Positions 27,681-36,912 of a DNA stretch of 64,000 nucleotides are shown here, one piece after another (positions within the stretch are counted from its first letter, which is position 1; each line of letters starts with the position of its first letter). The notes beneath the pieces are model-generated. The model searched no databases. It was not told the origin of the DNA and saw only the letters and a program-made list of their open reading frames with translations. The stretch is from Clostridia bacterium (GTDB lineage Bacteria; Bacillota; Clostridia; Christensenellales; CAAEEZ01), in NCBI GenBank assembly GCA_900755035.1, contig CAAEEZ010000014.1, positions 153,800 to 217,799 on the forward strand. The letters run 5' to 3'. The position numbers and the translations under genes were made by a program.

Positions 27681-28490
27681 ATGGAGGCAAACTACTATCT
27701 AATAATTATCGACGTGCTAATTTGTGTAATGGCGCTTACGGTGATGTTTTTGTTCTTTAAGAAAAAAAGTCATTTAAGAGTATTTTTAATATTCCTGATA
27801 ATGACTGCAATTACCGTTTCGATAGATATTGCGGCGGCTACCGTTCAGCACAACGAACTACTTGTTTCTAAGGCGATAATGAACGGCTTAATGCTTGCTA
27901 TGATAATGGCTATCATAGTGGTGTACCAAGCGGACTTAAAACAAATTTTCCAAAAGATTGCTAGCCCAAGATACAAGGAGTACTTTGGCGAGGCGTACGG
28001 TAGTGACGAGGAATTAGAAGAGGCTACTAACGAAATACTAAACGCCGTGCAAGCAATGGCTAAAAAGGATATCGGCGCATTGATATTGCTTACCCCAAGT
28101 TCTATCGAACAACATATTATGGAAACGGGCATACAATTAAACGCAAATATCTCGGCGCAATTATTAGAGTGTATTTTCAATACGAAAGCACCGCTTCACG
28201 ATGGAGCAGTGGTTATAAAAGGTAATAAGATTTTAGCGTCAAGTTGCTTTTTGCCGTTAACGGCTAACGTAACTATCACGAAAGAAGTTGGCACTAGACA
28301 TAGAGCGGCAATAGGTATTACCGAAGAAAGCGACGTGCTTGCTATCGTAGTCAGCGAAGAAACGGGAATTATATCCATTGCAAAAAATGGTATTTTGACT
28401 AGATATATGACTATGGAAAGGCTAAAAGAAGAGATAGAGAACGTTTACGGAATAAACGTAAATAATCATAATAAGAAGAGGTTGGGCTAA
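27681..28490 (+). CDS. cdaA: Diadenylate cyclase CdaA
   Basis: Membrane enzyme that joins two ATP to c-di-AMP, the messenger that controls potassium and osmolyte balance. The 269-residue protein has three N-terminal membrane segments (about 6-26, 34-54, 66-84) and a cytoplasmic DAC domain with DGA (174-176) and RHR (206-208), the catalytic signatures. In Bacillus its neighbour is the regulator cdaR (ybbR); here no YbbR gene is present and a degenerate M28 protein lies upstream instead. Its stop shares one base with the start of the DUF1015 gene. Confidence 0.95.
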   Translation: MEANYYLIIIDVLICVMALTVMFLFFKKKSHLRVFLIFLIMTAITVSIDIAAATVQHNELLVSKAIMNGLMLAMIMAIIVVYQADLKQIFQKIASPRYKEYFGEAYGSDEELEEATNEILNAVQAMAKKDIGALILLTPSSIEQHIMETGIQLNANISAQLLECIFNTKAPLHDGAVVIKGNKILASSCFLPLTANVTITKEVGTRHRAAIGITEESDVLAIVVSEETGIISIAKNGILTRYMTMERLKEEIENVYGINVNNHNKKRLG

Positions 28491-29731
28491 TGGAAATAAT
28501 AAAATCAATGCCTATCCTACTGCCAAAAAAAAATATTGATTTAAGCAAATGGGCAGTGGTTGCGTGCGACCAATATACGAGCGAAAAAGCATATTGGGAG
28601 AATCTATCAAAGTACGTCGGTGATAGTTATTCCACGCTGAATATCGTTTTCCCAGAGGTGTACTTAGGGCATGGCGACGAAAATAGAATTGCCAAAATAA
28701 ACGATACTATGCGTAGTTATATCAAGGACGATATATTCGACGTTTTCGAAAACTGTTTCGTGCTTGTGGATAGAGTAACGGCTGACGGCAAACGTAGGCT
28801 GGGGCTAGTGATTGCCGTAGACTTAGAAGAGTACGACTACTCGCCAAGTAGCAACGCAAGAATAAAAGCAACCGAAGGAACGGTAATAGAAAGGATACCG
28901 CCAAGGGTAAAAATTCGTAAAAACGCTTTATTAGAACTACCACACGTAATGCTACTTATGGACGACAGGGAACAAAAAATTATCGAAAGTTTGTACGAAA
29001 ATAAGGATAAACTAGAAAAATTGTACGACTTCGATTTGAATATGAACGGTGGGCATATTGCAGGATACAAAGTTGATAACGTAGATGAAGTAATAAATAA
29101 AATATACGGTCTACTAGACAAGGACTATCAACGAAGGATTTACGGCAAGGAAACTAGCATTTTGTTCTCGGTAGGGGACGGAAACCATTCGCTTGCAACG
29201 GCTAAAACGCATTGGGATAACGTTAAACGTACACTAAGTGAAAAGGAAAGGGAAAATCACCCTGCAAGATACGCTTTGTGCGAACTTGTAAATCTAAACG
29301 GCGAAGGTTTGGACTTTGAGCCAATACATAGGGTAGTTTTCGGCGTAACGAAAAGTGACGTAGAAAAAATGCAAGAACGCTTTAACGAAGGCGCTAGCGT
29401 AGAAATGGTTTTGGATGACGAAACTTACTATATTAAGGCTAATGAAAATGCGCCGAAAGCGATAGACGAAATCCAGTCGCACCTTGACGAGTTGGTAAAA
29501 GAAGGTAAAGCAAGCGTAGACTACGTGCACGGAAGGCAAAATACCTTGGACGTAGCAAAAAGTGAAAACGGACTAGCAATTTTTATGCCTACTATCAAAA
29601 AGGAAGAGTTGTTTAGTTATATTATAGAAAAAGGAGTTTTGCCAAGGAAATCGTTTTCTATGGGCGAAGCAAACGACAAAAGATATTATTTAGAGGCAAA
29701 ATATATTGTGCCTAATAAGGAGATAAAATGA
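28490..29731 (+). CDS. DUF1015 family protein
   Basis: A 413-residue cytoplasmic protein of the conserved DUF1015 family. The VACDQYTSEKAYWE start (near 25-38), IPPRVKIRKNALLELPH and FSVGDGNHSLATAK (near 228-241) are family-typical. The biochemical role is unknown to me. Coupled by a TAATG overlap to cdaA and by an ATGA overlap to the aspartokinase gene, so it is co-expressed with both. Confidence 0.88.
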   Translation: MEIIKSMPILLPKKNIDLSKWAVVACDQYTSEKAYWENLSKYVGDSYSTLNIVFPEVYLGHGDENRIAKINDTMRSYIKDDIFDVFENCFVLVDRVTADGKRRLGLVIAVDLEEYDYSPSSNARIKATEGTVIERIPPRVKIRKNALLELPHVMLLMDDREQKIIESLYENKDKLEKLYDFDLNMNGGHIAGYKVDNVDEVINKIYGLLDKDYQRRIYGKETSILFSVGDGNHSLATAKTHWDNVKRTLSEKERENHPARYALCELVNLNGEGLDFEPIHRVVFGVTKSDVEKMQERFNEGASVEMVLDDETYYIKANENAPKAIDEIQSHLDELVKEGKASVDYVHGRQNTLDVAKSENGLAIFMPTIKKEELFSYIIEKGVLPRKSFSMGEANDKRYYLEAKYIVPNKEIK

Positions 29732-31038
29732 GTTGTAAAGTATGTAAATTCGGCGGAACGTCGATGGCAAGCGCAATCACCGTAAATCAAGTTTACGATA
29801 TTATCGAAAGCGATAAGGACAGAAAATTTATAGTAGTTTCTGCACCGGGCAAAAGAGATAGCAACGATATTAAAGTTACCGATATGCTATACAAGGCTTT
29901 TGACGAGGCCAAGCAAACCGGAAGATGCGACGTAGCGTTTGGAAAAATAAGAGGAAGATTTAGAGCGCTAGCAGACGATTTGGGGCTAAAATTCGACCTT
30001 GACGAACTATTAGACAGCATTGAAAAGCAAATAAACACTAGCGAAACGCCTGATTACGCTGCAAGTAGGGGCGAATATTTGTCGGCAAAGATGTTTGCCT
30101 TAAAAACGGGCTATACCTTTATAGACGCTCAGGACTTAATTAAATTCGATAGCCGTGGTATGCTAGACGCTGAAATTACTAACGACAACGTAAAAAGAGT
30201 GCTAAGCGGAGTGGATAGGGCAGTAATTCCTGGCTTTTACGGAATAGGCGCTGACGGGGAAATCAAAACTTTCTCTCGTGGTGGTAGCGACGTTACGGGC
30301 GCAATTATCGCAAGGGGTGTAAACGCCGACCTATACGAAAATTGGACGGATGTAAACGGCTTTATGACGGCTGACCCAAGAATAGTTGAAAACCCTAAGA
30401 TTATAAATCAACTTACTTATAAAGAACTTCGTGAACTTAGTTATATGGGTGCAAACGTGCTTCATCCAGAGTCTATTTTCCCTGTAAGGCAAGCAGGTAT
30501 TCCTATCAATATTAAAAATACCTTCAATCCTTCGCACAAGGGTACTATGATTGTAGAAGATTACGTTCCTGATAACAGCGTAATTACGGGTATTGCCGGC
30601 AAGAAAGACTTTGCAGTACTACTACTTGAAAAATCTATGATGAACAACGAAATAGGTTTTGCAAGAAAAGTATTGTCCGTTTTGGAGCATTACGGAATAT
30701 CTTTCGAGCACGTTCCGTCGGGAATTGATACTATGAGTTTCGTTATTAGCGAAAACGAATTAGAAGACAAACTAGAAAAGGTGATAGACGGCATTAGGAA
30801 AAACGTGTCGGTAGATAATATTACCGTATACAAAGATATGGCTCTAATTGCTACCGTTGGACACGGCATGGCAAAAAGAACGGGTACTTCGGCTACCTTG
30901 TTTAATGCCCTTGCAGAGGCTAACGTAAACGTAAGAATGATAGACCAAGGTAGTAGCGAACTTAATATTATAGTAGGTGTAGATAACGCCGACTACGCTA
31001 ATGCAATTAAAGCAATTTACAAAGGTTTCGTAGGATAA
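29728..31038 (+). CDS. lysC: Aspartokinase
   Basis: Phosphorylates aspartate, first step toward lysine, threonine, methionine and diaminopimelate. 436 residues: amino-acid kinase domain with KFGGTSMAS (7-15) and FSRGGSDVTGA, followed by two ACT domains (from about 290), the usual allosteric sites for lysine or threonine. It is not in the riboswitch-controlled asd-dapA-dapB operon but is the last gene of the holA-cdaA operon. A terminator follows 6 nt after the stop. Confidence 0.93.
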   Translation: MSCKVCKFGGTSMASAITVNQVYDIIESDKDRKFIVVSAPGKRDSNDIKVTDMLYKAFDEAKQTGRCDVAFGKIRGRFRALADDLGLKFDLDELLDSIEKQINTSETPDYAASRGEYLSAKMFALKTGYTFIDAQDLIKFDSRGMLDAEITNDNVKRVLSGVDRAVIPGFYGIGADGEIKTFSRGGSDVTGAIIARGVNADLYENWTDVNGFMTADPRIVENPKIINQLTYKELRELSYMGANVLHPESIFPVRQAGIPINIKNTFNPSHKGTMIVEDYVPDNSVITGIAGKKDFAVLLLEKSMMNNEIGFARKVLSVLEHYGISFEHVPSGIDTMSFVISENELEDKLEKVIDGIRKNVSVDNITVYKDMALIATVGHGMAKRTGTSATLFNALAEANVNVRMIDQGSSELNIIVGVDNADYANAIKAIYKGFVG

Positions 31039-31044
31039 TATAAG

Positions 31045-31060
31045 CCTCCTTTTTAGGAGG
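31045..31060 (+). terminator. Terminator of the holA-cdaA-lysC operon
   Basis: Six-bp stem CCTCCT/AGGAGG with TTTT loop followed by TTTT. Confidence 0.8.
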
Positions 31061-31080
31061 TTTTATTATAGAGAGAGAAT

Positions 31081-33045
31081 ATGAGAGTAGAAAGTAAAAA
31101 TCTAGTAAAAGAGATAAATATAATAGATGGGAAAATAACGTCGGCTTGTTTACTAAATAAAATAACGGGTAAAAGTTTAATGCTTGAAAATTACAGCGAA
31201 TTCAAAATATCCTATTTTGATAAGAACAAAAAGAAGCAATTAAACCTAATAACTAGTAACGACTTTTTGGCTAACGAAAATGGCAATATGATAGAATTTG
31301 CGGGGAAAAAGGGCGAAAACGATTGGAATATTAGGGTAAATTACTACGTAGACGAAAAAAGCCAAACCATTAAAAAATATATTACGCTAAAAACGGATAA
31401 CGACGTAAATCTAGATTATATTTGCCTTGACGAATTCGACGTAACTACGGCTAGTTTTAAGTGGACTATTCCACCTATAAAGGATAGGGTTTACGTACCT
31501 GATAGAATATTCGTATTAGGTCAACCATACTACGTTCAGGATATGTTTTTCGGTGGCGAGTACCCAACTTGCGAAAACAAAATATCTAACGATACGGCTA
31601 GCGCAAAATACTTTTTGGGCAGGACTTTTGATAAGATAGCAACGGACGGCGAGTACAAGAGCGTGGAGTTTGTTGTGGGCGCAGGAATAGGCGATAGATT
31701 CGATATGTTGCGTTCTTCTTTCTTTAAGTATACCGAAACTTTTGCTCAACCTTCTAAATTTAGGGTACAATTCAATTCGTGGTACGACTATATGTTAGAT
31801 ATAGACAGCGAAAAGATTGAAAAATCTTTTACAGAAGTAGCTACGAATATGAAAGAAGCAGGATTTAGACCGTTAGATTGCTACGTAATTGACGACGGTT
31901 GGACGGACTATAAAGTATCAAAATTGTGGGATTTTGATAAAAAACATTTTGCTAACGAATTTAACAAGGAAAGCGAACTGACCAAAAAATTAGATTCTAC
32001 TTTCGGCGTGTGGTTTGGCCCACGTGGCGGTTATACGACTCAAACCGTGAAGTATGCAAGGTTGCTTAAAAAAATAGGGTACGGCTATTGCAGACAGTCG
32101 TACGATATTTGTACGGGCGACCCTAGGTACGTAAAAGATTTGACGGACAAAATGGCTGAATTTTGCCAAAAATACAACGCAACTTATTTTAAGATAGACG
32201 GTTTTGCGTGTACGCCTTGCAAATCTTCTAAACACGGACACCCAAAGGGAGCAGGGGACGGAATATATTTCTACACTTTTTTGTGGGAGCAATGGCTGAA
32301 AGGTTTTGAAAAAATAAGGAAGGTTCAGCCCGACGTATTTTTGAATATCACTTCCTATTCGCATCCGTCGCCGTGGTTTCTAAAATGGGTGAACGCAATG
32401 TGGCTAAATAATTGTGGCGATATGAATTACGTTGGAAAGGGTAGCGACCTTGACCAATGCTTAAATTATAGGGACGGTAGGTATCGTGATTTCTTCGAAA
32501 CGAGGCAACTTCAATTCCCTGTAAGTTATATCTATAATCACGAGCCGTGTTACGCTGAAAGGAACTACAATCCGCCACTACCTGCAAAATCGCACAAAAC
32601 GGTAAAGTATACTTACGAAGAATTTGAAAAGTATATGTACGTGTGTATGATGCGTGGAACGGGATTTGTGGAATTATATTTCAGCCCGAGTATGTTCGAC
32701 AAAAAGAGATGGAAAATAGCAGCCGACGTGCTAAATTGGGCGGAAGAGAATTTTGATATTATCAAAAATAGCCAATTTTTCGGTGGAGAGCCAAAGGACG
32801 AAACGGTGTACGGATACTACGCAAAATCGGGTGATAAGGCAATCGTAATGCTACGAAACAGTAGTGATAAAGAGGTGGTTTACGGGCTAGATAATGCAAA
32901 ATTATCTTTTGATGACGCCGACTACTACGTATGCGAGTATTATCCAACTAAAACTACCGAAAAGAAAGTATCGGGTAAAGGCGAGTGCGAAATAACGCTT
33001 GCGCCGTATCAAGTGAAAATACTATACGTGGATTTTATAAGATAA
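31081..33045 (+). CDS. GH36-like alpha-galactosidase family glycosidase
   Basis: A 654-residue cytoplasmic (no signal peptide) glycoside hydrolase with an N-terminal beta-sandwich, a TIM-barrel (about 230-560) and a C-terminal beta domain. CYVIDDGWTD (near 270) and YFKIDGFAC (near 370), with the likely nucleophile Asp, match the alpha-galactosidase/raffinose-synthase clan (GH36/GH27). The true sugar is unproven. Only 20 nt follow the terminator of the previous operon before its GAGAG ribosome binding site, so it may depend on readthrough. Own terminator follows. Confidence 0.72.
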   Translation: MRVESKNLVKEINIIDGKITSACLLNKITGKSLMLENYSEFKISYFDKNKKKQLNLITSNDFLANENGNMIEFAGKKGENDWNIRVNYYVDEKSQTIKKYITLKTDNDVNLDYICLDEFDVTTASFKWTIPPIKDRVYVPDRIFVLGQPYYVQDMFFGGEYPTCENKISNDTASAKYFLGRTFDKIATDGEYKSVEFVVGAGIGDRFDMLRSSFFKYTETFAQPSKFRVQFNSWYDYMLDIDSEKIEKSFTEVATNMKEAGFRPLDCYVIDDGWTDYKVSKLWDFDKKHFANEFNKESELTKKLDSTFGVWFGPRGGYTTQTVKYARLLKKIGYGYCRQSYDICTGDPRYVKDLTDKMAEFCQKYNATYFKIDGFACTPCKSSKHGHPKGAGDGIYFYTFLWEQWLKGFEKIRKVQPDVFLNITSYSHPSPWFLKWVNAMWLNNCGDMNYVGKGSDLDQCLNYRDGRYRDFFETRQLQFPVSYIYNHEPCYAERNYNPPLPAKSHKTVKYTYEEFEKYMYVCMMRGTGFVELYFSPSMFDKKRWKIAADVLNWAEENFDIIKNSQFFGGEPKDETVYGYYAKSGDKAIVMLRNSSDKEVVYGLDNAKLSFDDADYYVCEYYPTKTTEKKVSGKGECEITLAPYQVKILYVDFIR

Positions 33046-33085
33046 ATTAAAATAGCGTTCAATTTATAGAGTAATTACAAATAAA

Positions 33086-33103
33086 AACTCCCGTTTGGGA
33101 GTT
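33086..33103 (+). terminator. Terminator after glycosidase
   Basis: Seven-bp stem AACTCCC/GGGAGTT with GTTT loop and a U run. The roughly 250 bases from here to 33,351 show no gene or clear signal. Confidence 0.9.
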
Positions 33104-33351
33104 TTTTAATTACCGTATAATTATATACATAACAAATGATTATATATAATCCTATCAACTACGTAATTTACGCTTGTTTAGAAGTCGTTGCAATTTTGCA
33201 AAACGAACCTATTGATAAGTGCTAATATGTACGTATTTTGGTATCTACCGATAAAGTAACGTATGCTAATATGTGCAAAGATTGAATATAATTTTAGAAA
33301 ATACGAAAGACTAAAACGTTGTTAAATTAAATGATAGTCGTAATAAAAAAA

Positions 33352-33367
33352 GAACGCCTAAGCGTTC
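33352..33367 (-). terminator. Terminator of the DUF4364-TSCPD operon
   Basis: On the minus strand a 6-bp stem GAACGC/GCGTTC with a 4-nt loop is followed by seven U residues, 7 nt after the stop of the TSCPD gene. Confidence 0.88.
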
Positions 33368-33373
33368 CTTATT

Positions 33374-33619
33374 TTAGTGGTTATCTTTATATTCTTTCAA
33401 GGCTTTTGCAAGTTGGTCTGGGCAAGACGTATTGCCTCTACAAGGTATTCCTTCAAGTAGCGATATTACCTCGTCGATATTTCTACCGACTGCAAGCCTG
33501 CTTACGCCTGCGGTGTTGCCCCTGCAACCACCTTCAAACTCCACGTATTTTAGCGTGTCGTTTTCTACGTCAAAATATATTTTTCTACTACAAGTTCCTT
33601 TTGTTTTATAAGTTTCCAT
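33374..33619 (-). CDS. TSCPD-domain protein (TIGR03905-like)
   Basis: An 81-residue cysteine-rich domain like the C-terminal zinc-binding part of vitamin-B12-dependent ribonucleotide reductases. Cys residues lie in GTCSRK, GGCRGNT, IPCRGNTSCPDQ, the last holding the TSCPD signature. Stand-alone forms are common in Clostridia, role unknown. Follows DUF4364 gene by 7 nt. Confidence 0.88.
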   Translation of the reverse strand: METYKTKGTCSRKIYFDVENDTLKYVEFEGGCRGNTAGVSRLAVGRNIDEVISLLEGIPCRGNTSCPDQLAKALKEYKDNH

Positions 33620-33626
33620 AATTACC

Positions 33627-34145
33627 TCAATCAGTTAGTATTTCAAGTAGTGCGCTATACGCTTGCGCTGCTTTATCCGTCCAATTTTTGCAAATATTTT
33701 TTGCCGAACTTCTGCTTTCTACGATTAGTTTTAGGTCAAGTTGCGGTCTATCCGTATTGAATATTTTTAGTATAACGGTGTACGTGCCGTCGTTATTTCT
33801 GTAATAATCGGTAAAATATTCTTGTCTTTTGCGATAGTATAAGCGATTTTTAGCAATATATTCGCTTATTTCGTCTCTAACGTGCGACGGAATCCTAGTG
33901 TAAAAATTAGCAATGCACGACCTTCCGTCAGGCGTTATCGAGAACAACCTAGAAGAAGAAAGTTGGGCGCTATTGTAGCAAAAACCCGTATCAATTAGGT
34001 CGTTAAGGGCAATTTTGCAGTCCATATAACTTACCCAATCGTTTGCGTTTGAGCAAATATCTAATAAGGAGTCCTCGCTAAGAGGAATTTCCATCTTATC
34101 GAATATGAACAATAATATTAACTTGTTTACTATATTATCTTGCAT
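33627..34145 (-). CDS. DUF4364 family protein
   Basis: A 172-residue predicted winged-helix protein of the Clostridia-specific DUF4364 family: starts NKLILLFIFDKMEIPLSEDSL, which matches the family entry region. Possibly a transcriptional regulator; no target is known. AGGAG precedes the ATG. Its promoter is back-to-back with that of the lipid kinase gene. Confidence 0.83.
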   Translation of the reverse strand: MQDNIVNKLILLFIFDKMEIPLSEDSLLDICSNANDWVSYMDCKIALNDLIDTGFCYNSAQLSSSRLFSITPDGRSCIANFYTRIPSHVRDEISEYIAKNRLYYRKRQEYFTDYYRNNDGTYTVILKIFNTDRPQLDLKLIVESRSSAKNICKNWTDKAAQAYSALLEILTD

Positions 34146-34176
34146 ATTTTACTCCTTTTTTACATAGTGCTTGAAA

Positions 34177-34205
34177 AGTATAGCACATTTTTATCTGATT
34201 ATCAA
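34177..34205 (-). promoter_or_regulatory. Promoter of DUF4364-TSCPD operon
   Basis: On the minus strand TTGATA, 17-nt spacer, TATACT preceded by TG (extended -10). Its -35 box is only 6 bp from that of the divergent promoter at 34,212. Confidence 0.78.
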
Positions 34206-34211
34206 TTATGT

Positions 34212-34240
34212 TTGCTATATATTTGAAATAATGTTAAAAT
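34212..34240 (+). promoter_or_regulatory. Promoter of lipid kinase gene
   Basis: TTGCTA, 17-nt spacer, TAAAAT. Leader of about 10 nt only, with AAGGTGA as ribosome binding site. Confidence 0.65.
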
Positions 34241-34256
34241 TATTTTAAGGTGAACT

Positions 34257-35165
34257 ATGAATTTGAATTTTATTCTTAATCCAAACGCAGGTAGCGGAAA
34301 GGCTATCGAGTATATGGAACAAATTAAAAATCATTTGGATAAATTAGACATACCTTACTCGGTATTTACTGCCTCGTCAAAAGAGGAGGGCGTAAGCATT
34401 GCAAATAAACTTATTAGCGAAAAACATAGAGCGCTTATAAGTGTGGGTGGCGACGGTACGGTATCGCAATTATTACCGCTTATAGTCGAAAAAAACATTG
34501 CTTACGGCATAATCCCAGCAGGAGAAGGCAACGATTTTGCAAGTTGCGTAGGCATTAGCGATAATCCTATCGAGGCAATAGAGCAAATACTTAGGTACAA
34601 TATTAAGGATATCGACTACGTAGAGGTGGATATTAAAAATTTGGAGGGTAAAACCTTAATCGCTCGTCCTATGTGTTGTTTTTTGTGCGCAGGTATGGAA
34701 GGCATTATCAAAAAACCTAGTAGGAAAAATCAAGAAGTAATGCACGTGCAAAAGTTTTCGTATTTTGGTACGCTAGTAAGGTTGTTGTTTGGCAGTAAAC
34801 GTTACCATTTCTTCGTAACCATAAACGGCGAAAGGAAGGAATACAAAAATTCGCAAATCACCGTGATGAACGGTAGCGCTATTGCGTCGGGGCTAACTCT
34901 TTGTCCGCTTGCCGATATGGGCGACGGATATATGGACGTAGTTATAATAAAAGATGCGCCAATAGGTGAAACTTTGAAAATGTTTAGGGGCATAAATAGT
35001 GGAAACAGCGAGTTTTTGGAAAGTAAATACGTAGAACATTATCAAGTTAAAGAGTTAAGGATAGAGCTTGTAAACCATAATTATATGGATATAGACGCCG
35101 AAGTGTATCGTGGCAGAATAATAGATTTGAATATTAAGGAAAAAGGATTAAAAGTATTCGTGTAG
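34257..35165 (+). CDS. Diacylglycerol/lipid kinase family protein
   Basis: A 302-residue cytoplasmic kinase of the DagK/YegS type. Visible: NPNAGSGKA (8-16), the nucleotide loop SVGGDGTVSQLL (62-73) and PAGEGNDFA (about 89-97). It probably phosphorylates diacylglycerol back into phospholipid synthesis; other lipids are possible. Single gene between its promoter and a shared terminator. Confidence 0.88.
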   Translation: MNLNFILNPNAGSGKAIEYMEQIKNHLDKLDIPYSVFTASSKEEGVSIANKLISEKHRALISVGGDGTVSQLLPLIVEKNIAYGIIPAGEGNDFASCVGISDNPIEAIEQILRYNIKDIDYVEVDIKNLEGKTLIARPMCCFLCAGMEGIIKKPSRKNQEVMHVQKFSYFGTLVRLLFGSKRYHFFVTINGERKEYKNSQITVMNGSAIASGLTLCPLADMGDGYMDVVIIKDAPIGETLKMFRGINSGNSEFLESKYVEHYQVKELRIELVNHNYMDIDAEVYRGRIIDLNIKEKGLKVFV

Positions 35166-35188
35166 GATATATTTTGCTTATAAAAAAG

Positions 35189-35209
35189 GAGGGCTAGCAT
35201 TTAGCCCTC
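35189..35209. terminator. Bidirectional terminator between convergent genes
   Basis: Eight-bp stem GAGGGCTA/TAGCCCTC with a 5-nt loop, A-rich on the left and T-rich on the right. Serves the lipid kinase gene (plus) and the M20 peptidase gene (minus). Confidence 0.88.
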
Positions 35210-35229
35210 TTTTATCATATATTGCCATT

Positions 35230-36693
35230 TTATTCTTTGCTCATATTTTCTATGCAAGCAATGAAAAATTGCGTTGCGCGTTTTAGTCCTTCAATGCTTG
35301 CCCTTTCGTCTATGCCGTGAATTCTATTTTGGTCTTCAAGGGAAACTAAAAACGGAGTAAACCTAAACACGTTTTCGCATACCGGATAAAAATATCTAGA
35401 ATCCGTGCCTGCAATAAACGGATAGGGAGCAAGTACTAGTTCAGGGAATGCTTCGCTAATAGATTTTGTTAAATCAGCGTAGGCTTTCGAATCCGTGTTG
35501 GATACTTTCGTCGGCTCGGTTGCCGTACCTACTTTCTCGCAAATTACGTTTTTGCCCGCAATTTTTTGTATTCTTGCCAAAGTTTCGTCGGTAGTTTCGC
35601 CCGTTAGTACACGACAGTTTACGTTTGCCGTCGAGGTTTTTGGTATTACGTTGTTTGCGTTACTGCCTTTGCACGTGGTAGGTGCGTAAGTGGTTCTAAC
35701 GATAGAATTCGTTACAGGGTGCGCCTTGCTAAGTACGAATTTGATAAGAGGGGATAGTATATCCCTATTTGCAAAAACGAAGCGTATAGCAAACGGCATA
35801 TACGGCGCAAGATACCTAAACATCTCTATGCTAGACTTAGTCCATTTGGTTTTCGACGGGTGTTTTTCTATCTCATATATTGCTTTACCGATTATTGATA
35901 ACGACGACGGTCTGCGTGGGTTTGATGCGTGTCCGCCGTCTTTTGTTGCAGTTAGTTTTATATCTACGTAACCTTTTTCGCAAGTGCCGATAAGCCCTAT
36001 TATTTTATTTACGCCTATTACCTTTCCGTCTACGATAGTACCGCCTTCGTCAACTACGAATTCTAGTTCTATGCCCCTTTCTTTAAGTAGTTTGGATACA
36101 ACTGGCGCTCCGTCGCTGGTATTTGGTTCTTCGTCGTGGCCGAATATAAAATACAAATCACGGTCGGGCACGAAGCCTTCTTTAAGTAGCGTTTCCATAG
36201 CGTCAAGCAAAGCAATCATTTGGCTTTTCATATCCTGTGCGCCTCTTCCGTACACGTAGCCGTCTGTTATCGTGCCACTAAAAGGAGGATATGACCATTC
36301 GCTTTCGTTTACGGCAGGAACGACGTCTTGATGTGCTAAAAAACAACCTGGTTTTAGGCTAGGGTTTTTGCCCTTAATCGTGTAAAACAGCGTATACTTA
36401 TTTACAATTTCTTTTGTCGCAGTTTGGTGAAAAACGGGGTAGGTTTTTTCTAAAAAATCGTGATAGCGATAAAATACCGTGCCGTCCTCGTCCAAATTTT
36501 TAAGCGATACGGTGGGGATTCTAACGGCGTCGGCTAAGTGTCTAGCCACTTCGTTTTCGTCTACGTCGTGAAGGGTTGCTTCTTGTTTTTTGGTTTCGTT
36601 AGGTTTGCAAAGCGCCGTCCTTAATAGCATTATTGCAATAAGCGTAAATAACGCCCCAAGTAACGCTAAAAACACTACTAATATTGGATTCAT
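35230..36693 (-). CDS. Membrane-anchored M20 family metallopeptidase
   Basis: A 487-residue peptidase like the PM20D1/carboxypeptidase S group. An N-terminal membrane segment (residues 4-25) is followed by the M20 domain: HQD in FLAHQDVVPA, the bridging Asp in GRGAQDMKSQ, the Glu pair in GHDEEPN and a later metal-binding His in FTPFLVSLEDQNRIHGIDE. The dimerisation insert is present. It hydrolyses a peptide or N-acyl amino acid. A second M20 gene lies at 57,876, without the membrane anchor. Confidence 0.88.
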   Translation of the reverse strand: MNPILVVFLALLGALFTLIAIMLLRTALCKPNETKKQEATLHDVDENEVARHLADAVRIPTVSLKNLDEDGTVFYRYHDFLEKTYPVFHQTATKEIVNKYTLFYTIKGKNPSLKPGCFLAHQDVVPAVNESEWSYPPFSGTITDGYVYGRGAQDMKSQMIALLDAMETLLKEGFVPDRDLYFIFGHDEEPNTSDGAPVVSKLLKERGIELEFVVDEGGTIVDGKVIGVNKIIGLIGTCEKGYVDIKLTATKDGGHASNPRRPSSLSIIGKAIYEIEKHPSKTKWTKSSIEMFRYLAPYMPFAIRFVFANRDILSPLIKFVLSKAHPVTNSIVRTTYAPTTCKGSNANNVIPKTSTANVNCRVLTGETTDETLARIQKIAGKNVICEKVGTATEPTKVSNTDSKAYADLTKSISEAFPELVLAPYPFIAGTDSRYFYPVCENVFRFTPFLVSLEDQNRIHGIDERASIEGLKRATQFFIACIENMSKE

Positions 36694-36809
36694 AAGTTTC
36701 TCCCTTAAATGCTTTTTTGTTCATTATATCACGATTAAAAAGTTTGTAGCCGTTTTTTTGGAATAATATGTCGTTATAGGCACAAAATAGAGAAGGCGCA
36801 AAATATATC

Positions 36810-36838
36810 TTGACCAAGTGGTAAAAGTATTGTATGAT
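36810..36838 (+). promoter_or_regulatory. Promoter of pckG
   Basis: TTGACC, 17-nt spacer, TATGAT. Leaves a leader of about 70 nt with AGGAGG before the ATG. Confidence 0.78.
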
Positions 36839-36912
36839 AATATTACGGGAATATCGATTGATATGCTCGCCCAATCAAGAAAAATTTATATTCAAATACA
36901 GGAGGCATTTGT

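Noticed and set aside
33046..33373. Possible small RNA or tRNA between glycosidase and TSCPD genes
   Set aside because: Only two terminators are seen; no cloverleaf and no promoter between them.
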